A DNA stretch of 64,000 bases from assembly GCF_019041915.1 (NCBI RefSeq), contig NZ_JAHPYF010000009.1, positions 1-64,000 of the forward strand. The letters are read 5' to 3'. The translations under genes and the position numbers were made by a program. The notes under the pieces are model-generated. The model saw nothing but the letters and a program-made list of their open reading frames with translations. It searched no databases and was not told the origin of the DNA. Origin of the DNA: Collinsella sp. MSK.8.10 (GTDB lineage Bacteria; Actinomycetota; Coriobacteriia; Coriobacteriales; Coriobacteriaceae). This document shows, piece after piece, positions 59,244 to 64,000 of the stretch (the first letter of the stretch is position 1; each line of letters opens with the position of its first letter).

Positions 59244-60707
59244 CTACTCGTCGCGCTTCTCCTCGTGGCGAGCGGCAGCCCGCGCATCGTGGATGCCCTT
59301 GATTGCAGCATGGCGAGCGGTGCGAGCATCGTGCATGGCGTCGCGCGCCTCAGCGGCTGTTGCCTTGGCAGAGCGCAGCTTGGCGGCCAAGTCGGGGTTG
59401 GTCTCGGCAACCGCGGCGATCGTGGGGCCGTCGAGCTCCTCTTGCGTGGGCTCGGCCAAAAAGTCGATAGCATACTGGGCGGCCACCATGGAGCCCTTTG
59501 CCAGCACGGTCTCGTCGATCTTGTAGAAGCAGGAATGTTGGGCGTACGTGGCACCAATCTTGGGGTTGCGCGTACCTACAAAGGCGAGCACGCCCGGCAC
59601 GCGGCGCAGGTACTCCGAAAAATCCTCGCCCGAAAGCGTGCCACGGTAATGGCCTTGACCGGTGGGGCCCAGGCACTTGATTACAGCCTGACGGCAGCGC
59701 TCGCTCGAGGCGGCGTCGTTTTCGACCTTGTAGTTGGCGATGGTGTAGTCGGTGAGCTCTGCCTCGGCGCCCAAGGCGGCCGCGGTATGCTCCACGATGC
59801 GGCGCATAAGCTCCGGCATTTCCTCGTGGGTCGAATCTCCGTAGGTGCGCACCGTGCCGGCAAGGTAGGCCGTGCCGGCGATAACGTTGCGCGCGGTGCC
59901 GCCGTGCAGCTCGCCGACGGTGATGACAGCCGGCTCATAGGGGCTGATCTCGCGCGAGACGATGGTCTGCAGAGCGTTGACGATCTCGGCGGCAACCATA
60001 ACGGCGTCGTGGCCGCGCTGGGGCATGGCGCCGTGGCATGAGGTGCCGCGGACGTCGATGCGGAACCAGTCGGTATTGGCCATGCGCGGGCCGGGCTCGC
60101 AGCTCACGGTGCCGGCGTCGACCTCACTCCAGATGTGCGCGGCGTAGGCGCCATCGACGCCGTCGAGCACACCCGTGCCGATCATGAGCTTGGCGCCCTG
60201 GCCGTTTTCCTCGCTGGGCTGGAAGACGATGCGGACCTCGCCGTGGATGTCGTCGGTCATATGGCGCAGAATCTGCAGCGTGCCGAGCATCATGGCGATG
60301 TGGCAGTCGTGGCCGCAGGCGTGCATGCAGCCCTCGTTGACGCTGGCAAATTCCTCGCCGGTCTGCTCGGTGACGGGCAGGGCGTCGATATCCGCACGCA
60401 GCAGGATGCGGCGGCGCGGCGTGCCGTCCTCGCGGTAGGCATCGGGCGCGGTGCCGCGAAGGGTCGCCACCAGACCCGTCTTAAGGGGACGCTCATAGGG
60501 GATATTCATGGCGTCGAGCTGGTTGGCGATGTCGGAGGTCGTGCGCTCCTCGGCAAGGCTCAGCTCCGGGTGCTTATGGAAGTGCCGGCGCTGCTTGATG
60601 ATATAGGGTTCAAACTCGGTAGCGATATCTTTGATGGCTGCGGTGACGTCGTCAGCCGCGCGAGCCTCGGTCGCCGCCATAATCTGCTGTGCCTTGGTCT
60701 TCGTCAT
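59244..60707 (-). CDS. M20 family metal-dependent amidohydrolase
   Basis: A 487-residue amidohydrolase of the hippurate/aminoacylase (YxeP, AbgB-like) group. HFHKHPELSLAEE, RADIDALPV and HACGHDCHIAMML mark the metal site. The dimerisation domain and TLSGEDFSEY follow. The last 65 residues form an Ala/Arg/His-rich helical tail not needed for the fold. The start at 60707 is set by AAGGAG and by the family N-terminus. It is convergent with DUF2752 and divergent from the second amidohydrolase. Confidence 0.9.
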   Translation of the reverse strand: MTKTKAQQIMAATEARAADDVTAAIKDIATEFEPYIIKQRRHFHKHPELSLAEERTTSDIANQLDAMNIPYERPLKTGLVATLRGTAPDAYREDGTPRRRILLRADIDALPVTEQTGEEFASVNEGCMHACGHDCHIAMMLGTLQILRHMTDDIHGEVRIVFQPSEENGQGAKLMIGTGVLDGVDGAYAAHIWSEVDAGTVSCEPGPRMANTDWFRIDVRGTSCHGAMPQRGHDAVMVAAEIVNALQTIVSREISPYEPAVITVGELHGGTARNVIAGTAYLAGTVRTYGDSTHEEMPELMRRIVEHTAAALGAEAELTDYTIANYKVENDAASSERCRQAVIKCLGPTGQGHYRGTLSGEDFSEYLRRVPGVLAFVGTRNPKIGATYAQHSCFYKIDETVLAKGSMVAAQYAIDFLAEPTQEELDGPTIAAVAETNPDLAAKLRSAKATAAEARDAMHDARTARHAAIKGIHDARAAARHEEKRDE

Positions 60708-60875
60708 GGTCGATTTGCTCCTTGCTGGGTTGATCGCAAAATCGTACAGGCTCTCTCCAGTATGCCACCTGCCGCTAGGGCTGGTAAAGTTGCCGTTTGC
60801 CGCTTGGGGTTTTGTTACAAGGGCGGGGGAGTACACTCGGGGGTGTTGAATTTCCTGCCAGAGATGGGGATGCCC

Positions 60876-62513
60876 ATGCAACATATCGATCGGATTATCC
60901 GCTCCAAGAACGTCTTTACCGCGCAAGACGGCATCGATACCGCCCGCGAGCTGGCGATTGCCATCGCAGGCGACCGTATCGTCGCAGTCGGTGCGCCCGA
61001 TGACGTGATCGCCGCCGCTCCCGCCGCCACGTCGGTTATCGACTACGGCGAGCAGTTTGTCTGCCCCGGTTTCCATGACGCTCATCTGCACTTCTTCCAT
61101 ACCTCGGTCGGTTCCTCGCCGTACATGCTTATGGATATGGGCACGTCCGAGGCGGCGCTGGTGCAACATGCGCTCGAGTTTTCCCAGGACCTGCCCGATG
61201 ACGCTTGGGTTGTGACGCAGGGCTGGCGCGACTACCGTTGGGATCCGCCCGAGCATCCTACCAAGGCGTCGCTCGATGCGGCATTCCCCGATCGTCCCTG
61301 CGTTATGTATTCGGGCGACGGGCATACGCTTTGGCTCAACAGCCGCGCACTCGAGGCGCTCGGCGTCACACGCGACAGCGAGCCGCCAGCGGGCGGCAGC
61401 TACGACAAGGATGCAAACGGCGAGCTCACGGGCATTGCTCACGAGGCGGCTGCCATGCAGCTGCTACCGCGCTGCCTGGAGTGGCTGGGCGAGGACCGCA
61501 TCGCGAGCGCTTACGCCGACCAGATGAAGCGTATGGCCGAGCAGGGCATCACCTCGATCTGCGATATGTCGCTCATGCCCATGCCGGGCTGCGATTTTAT
61601 CCGCGACGACGTCTACGACAAACTGCAGGCAGCCGGCAAACTGGGCATCCGAGCCCATCTATTCCCCACACTGCTGGATGACCAATCGCGCTTAGAAGAA
61701 CTGCAGACCCGCTACGCGAACAACGCGCTGCTCTCGGCGCCTGGTTTTAAGCAGTTCTTCGATGGCGTGTCGAGCGAACACACGGCATATCTCACCGAGC
61801 CCTATACCAATCCGCGCTTCCCGGGCGACCAGGGCCGTCTGACGGTTCCGGCTGAGCGCATGCGCAAACTGGTTCTGGCGGCCGCGGAGCGCGGTCACAC
61901 CGTGCGCATCCACGTCATTGGTGACGGTGCGATTCATGCCGCGCTGGATATCTTCGAGGAAGCGGCCGACCTGTACGGCCTGCCCCAGCACGGTCATAAC
62001 ACGCTTGAGCATCTGGAGAACCTCTTGCCCGAGGACATCGACCGCCTGCGCAAGCTCGACGTGGTTGCCTCGAGCCAGCCCTGCCATATCACGCTCGACC
62101 CGGGTGGTCCGGAGCGCGACCTGGGCTTGGAGCGCAGCCGCATCATGTGGCCGTTCGCAACCTATAAGCAGCGCGGCATTCGCCAAGCCTTCGGTACCGA
62201 CAGCCCCATCACAGCTGTTACCAGCATGAACGTGCTCTACACGGCTATCACGCGCCAGGACCCCAAAAGCCACTGGCCCGAGGGCGGCTGGCTGCCGAGC
62301 GAGCGCATCGATGCGGCAACAGCCCTGCGCAACTACACCCTGGGCAGCGCCTACGCGGCAGGCGACGAGCAAAACCTCGGCAGCCTGGAACTCGGCAAAT
62401 ACGCCGACCTGGTAGTCCTGGACCAAAACCCGCTCACCATCGATCCCCAAGAGCTCCAGGACACCAAGGTCCAGGCCACCTACCTGGCAGGTAACTTAAT
62501 CTACGAGCGCTAG
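60876..62513 (+). CDS. Amidohydrolase family 3 protein (YtcJ-like)
   Basis: A 545-residue metal-dependent hydrolase. The metal motif is PGFHDAHLHF, later HVIGDGAIHAAL, and the C-terminal aspartate lies in FGTDSPIT. YtcJ-like members deaminate or hydrolyse cyclic or N-acyl substrates; the substrate is unknown. Three in-frame ATGs (60864, 60870, 60876) are close; the last has the best spacing from GAGATGGGG. It lies opposite the M20 gene, so the two may act on related amides. Confidence 0.88.
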   Translation: MQHIDRIIRSKNVFTAQDGIDTARELAIAIAGDRIVAVGAPDDVIAAAPAATSVIDYGEQFVCPGFHDAHLHFFHTSVGSSPYMLMDMGTSEAALVQHALEFSQDLPDDAWVVTQGWRDYRWDPPEHPTKASLDAAFPDRPCVMYSGDGHTLWLNSRALEALGVTRDSEPPAGGSYDKDANGELTGIAHEAAAMQLLPRCLEWLGEDRIASAYADQMKRMAEQGITSICDMSLMPMPGCDFIRDDVYDKLQAAGKLGIRAHLFPTLLDDQSRLEELQTRYANNALLSAPGFKQFFDGVSSEHTAYLTEPYTNPRFPGDQGRLTVPAERMRKLVLAAAERGHTVRIHVIGDGAIHAALDIFEEAADLYGLPQHGHNTLEHLENLLPEDIDRLRKLDVVASSQPCHITLDPGGPERDLGLERSRIMWPFATYKQRGIRQAFGTDSPITAVTSMNVLYTAITRQDPKSHWPEGGWLPSERIDAATALRNYTLGSAYAAGDEQNLGSLELGKYADLVVLDQNPLTIDPQELQDTKVQATYLAGNLIYER

Positions 62514-62530
62514 CCCCATACCCCACCCAT

Positions 62531-62563
62531 AAGGGGCACGTTTCAACAACGTGCCCCTTTCTT
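62531..62563 (+). terminator. Terminator of the amidohydrolase gene
   Basis: AAGGGGCACGT (62531-62541) pairs with ACGTGCCCCTT (62549-62559) and is followed by TCTTG. Confidence 0.85.
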
Positions 62564-62601
62564 GTTCGCACCATCTGCATCGCCATTTTGCTGCACTGAC
62601 T

Positions 62602-62812
62602 TTTTCTGAATGCCGGACCCGAATTAGTTAACCAAGCTCCCGTGTGGCTCCGGAGGGGCGGGGCATAAGGTTTATCGCGAGTTCCGCACGAGCCGAAGGC
62701 CACTTAATGTGGCCTTCGTGCGAGCAGGACTGCCCGAGCAGGAAACCTTATGCCCCGCCCCTCCGGAGCCACACGGGAGCCACCGCTAAGTTATCCCCCG
62801 GCATTCAGAAAA
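62602..62812. repeat. Long nested palindrome
   Basis: The outer arms (62602-62616 and 62798-62812, 15 bp) and the main arms (62636-62673 and 62743-62780, 38 bp) are perfect inverted repeats. The loop of 69 bases between the main arms holds an inner hairpin (62685-62703 with 62709-62722). It resembles a miniature inverted-repeat element, but no target duplication was recognised. Confidence 0.88.
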
Positions 62813-62949
62813 TCTAAGTGCCAAAAAATAAGATTTTTTGACTCCGTGTTGTATAACCCGCCATTCGTGGGTACCATTCAACGCGTACGCAAACAAAAAG
62901 GGTTAATTCGCGTGGTATAACCGCGCGGCCCAAAAAGGAGGAGACAAGC

Positions 62950-63243
62950 ATGTCGTCTTTGAAGCCGCTTGCAGATCGTGTTCTGGTCAAGCCCGACGAG
63001 GCCGAGCAGAAGACCGCTTCTGGTCTGTATATCGCCAGCAACGCTCAGGAGAAGCCGCAGCGTGGCACCATCGTTGCCGTTGGCGCCGGCAAGGTCAACG
63101 ACAAGGGTGAGCGCATCCCCATGGACGTCAAGGTCGGTGACGTTGTCATCTACGGTAAGTTCGGTGGCAACGAGGTCAAGGTCGACGGCGAGAAGTATCT
63201 GCTGATGCGCGCCGACGACATCTACGCCGTCGTCGAGGCCTAG
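62950..63243 (+). CDS. groES: Co-chaperonin GroES
   Basis: A 97-residue chaperonin cap with the family's LKPLADRVLVKPDEAEQKTASG start, the mobile loop (about 17-34) and the C-terminal ILMRADDIYAVVEA-like end (YLLMRADDIYAVVEA). AAAAAGGAGGAG precedes the ATG. groEL follows after 95 bp. Confidence 0.97.
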   Translation: MSSLKPLADRVLVKPDEAEQKTASGLYIASNAQEKPQRGTIVAVGAGKVNDKGERIPMDVKVGDVVIYGKFGGNEVKVDGEKYLLMRADDIYAVVEA

Positions 63244-63261
63244 TCTCGTCAGAATCTCTGA

Positions 63262-64000
<739 letters not shown>

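Larger units (their letters stand above)
62514..62949. other. Intergenic region with a long palindrome upstream of groES
   Basis: It holds a terminator (62531-62563), a 211-bp nested palindrome (62602-62812), and about 135 bp of groES leader. No CIRCE (TTAGCACTC-N9-GAGTGCTAA) or HAIR (CTTGAGT-N7-ACTCAAG) operator was found. Two GTATAACC(C/G)CG-like elements (near 62851 and 62916) could be promoter or operator parts. Confidence 0.6.

Noticed and set aside
60135..60875. Long 5' extension of the second amidohydrolase frame
   Set aside because: It overlaps the M20 gene on the opposite strand, has no amidohydrolase similarity, and better starts with a ribosome binding site exist at 60864-60876.
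60708..61442. Long 5' extension of the M20 frame
   Set aside because: It runs antisense to the second amidohydrolase; AAGGAG and the family N-terminus place the start at 60707.
62813..62949. CIRCE or HAIR heat-shock operator before groES
   Set aside because: Neither TTAGCACTC-N9-GAGTGCTAA nor CTTGAGT-N7-ACTCAAG is present, even allowing a few mismatches.

Overview
The window is high-GC, densely coding DNA. It looks like a gut anaerobe of the Coriobacteriia, most like Collinsella. That identification is an inference from gene content: a giant 2-hydroxyacyl-CoA dehydratase activase-type protein, an AmaP/DUF2273/Asp23 envelope cluster, a group III-type phosphofructokinase, zinc-ribbon membrane proteins, a sortase substrate with a Gram-positive anchor, and many small palindromic repeats. 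No rRNA, tRNA, CRISPR array, transposase or prophage was recognised.

Layout. 0.3-3.1 kb: O6-alkylguanine DNA methyltransferase, a ClC-type anion transporter and a GyrI-like protein. 3.4-6.9 kb: an ABC ATPase with a large FtsX-type permease. 7.4-11.2 kb: phosphofructokinase, a membrane-anchored bile-salt-hydrolase-like amidase and an M18 aminopeptidase. 11.5-12.3 kb: an RHH antitoxin/PIN toxin pair. 12.6-16.4 kb: hydroxyacid dehydrogenase, methionine aminopeptidase, a radical SAM protein and an alpha/beta hydrolase. 16.6-18.8 kb: a degenerate GGDEF-REC-HD-GYP protein with an Hpt partner. 19-23.3 kb: a polar amino acid ABC importer ending in a class I amidotransferase-like hydrolase. 23.5-28.6 kb: iron alcohol dehydrogenase, a divergent DXS homologue, an HD protein and a PF06541 membrane protein. 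28.8-30.6 kb: ammonium transporter and PII. 30.7-34.5 kb: TetR with an MFS exporter, a HAD phosphatase, and a second TetR in front of the 1593-residue activase (34.5-39.3 kb). 39.4-45.3 kb: a gene fragment, a small exported protein, a DUF389 protein, and a sortase-anchored coiled-coil/CAP surface protein whose signal peptide is out of frame next to a nine-G tract. 45.5-50.2 kb: OPT transporter, pantothenate kinase, dCMP deaminase, NifU-like protein and Lgt. 50.3-55.1 kb: DUF6020-like membrane protein, YebC and the Asp23 envelope cluster. 55.4-59.1 kb: YitT and three small membrane-protein genes, two of them zinc-ribbon proteins. 59.2-62.5 kb: convergent M20 amidohydrolase and divergent amidohydrolase. 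63-64 kb: groES and the start of groEL.

The most unusual material lies between genes. One group is a set of short hairpins whose stems differ but whose loop carries GGGACAGG or a close variant; several start within ten bases of a stop codon. Other palindromic families are a 62-bp-period array, an 81-bp-period array, and long-armed palindromes with 65-71-base loops that contain a smaller hairpin. A perfect 12-bp palindrome, TGTTGCGCAACA, sits about 65-75 bp upstream of two envelope-type genes. The strongest single candidate for new biology is the frameshifted, possibly phase-variable surface protein.
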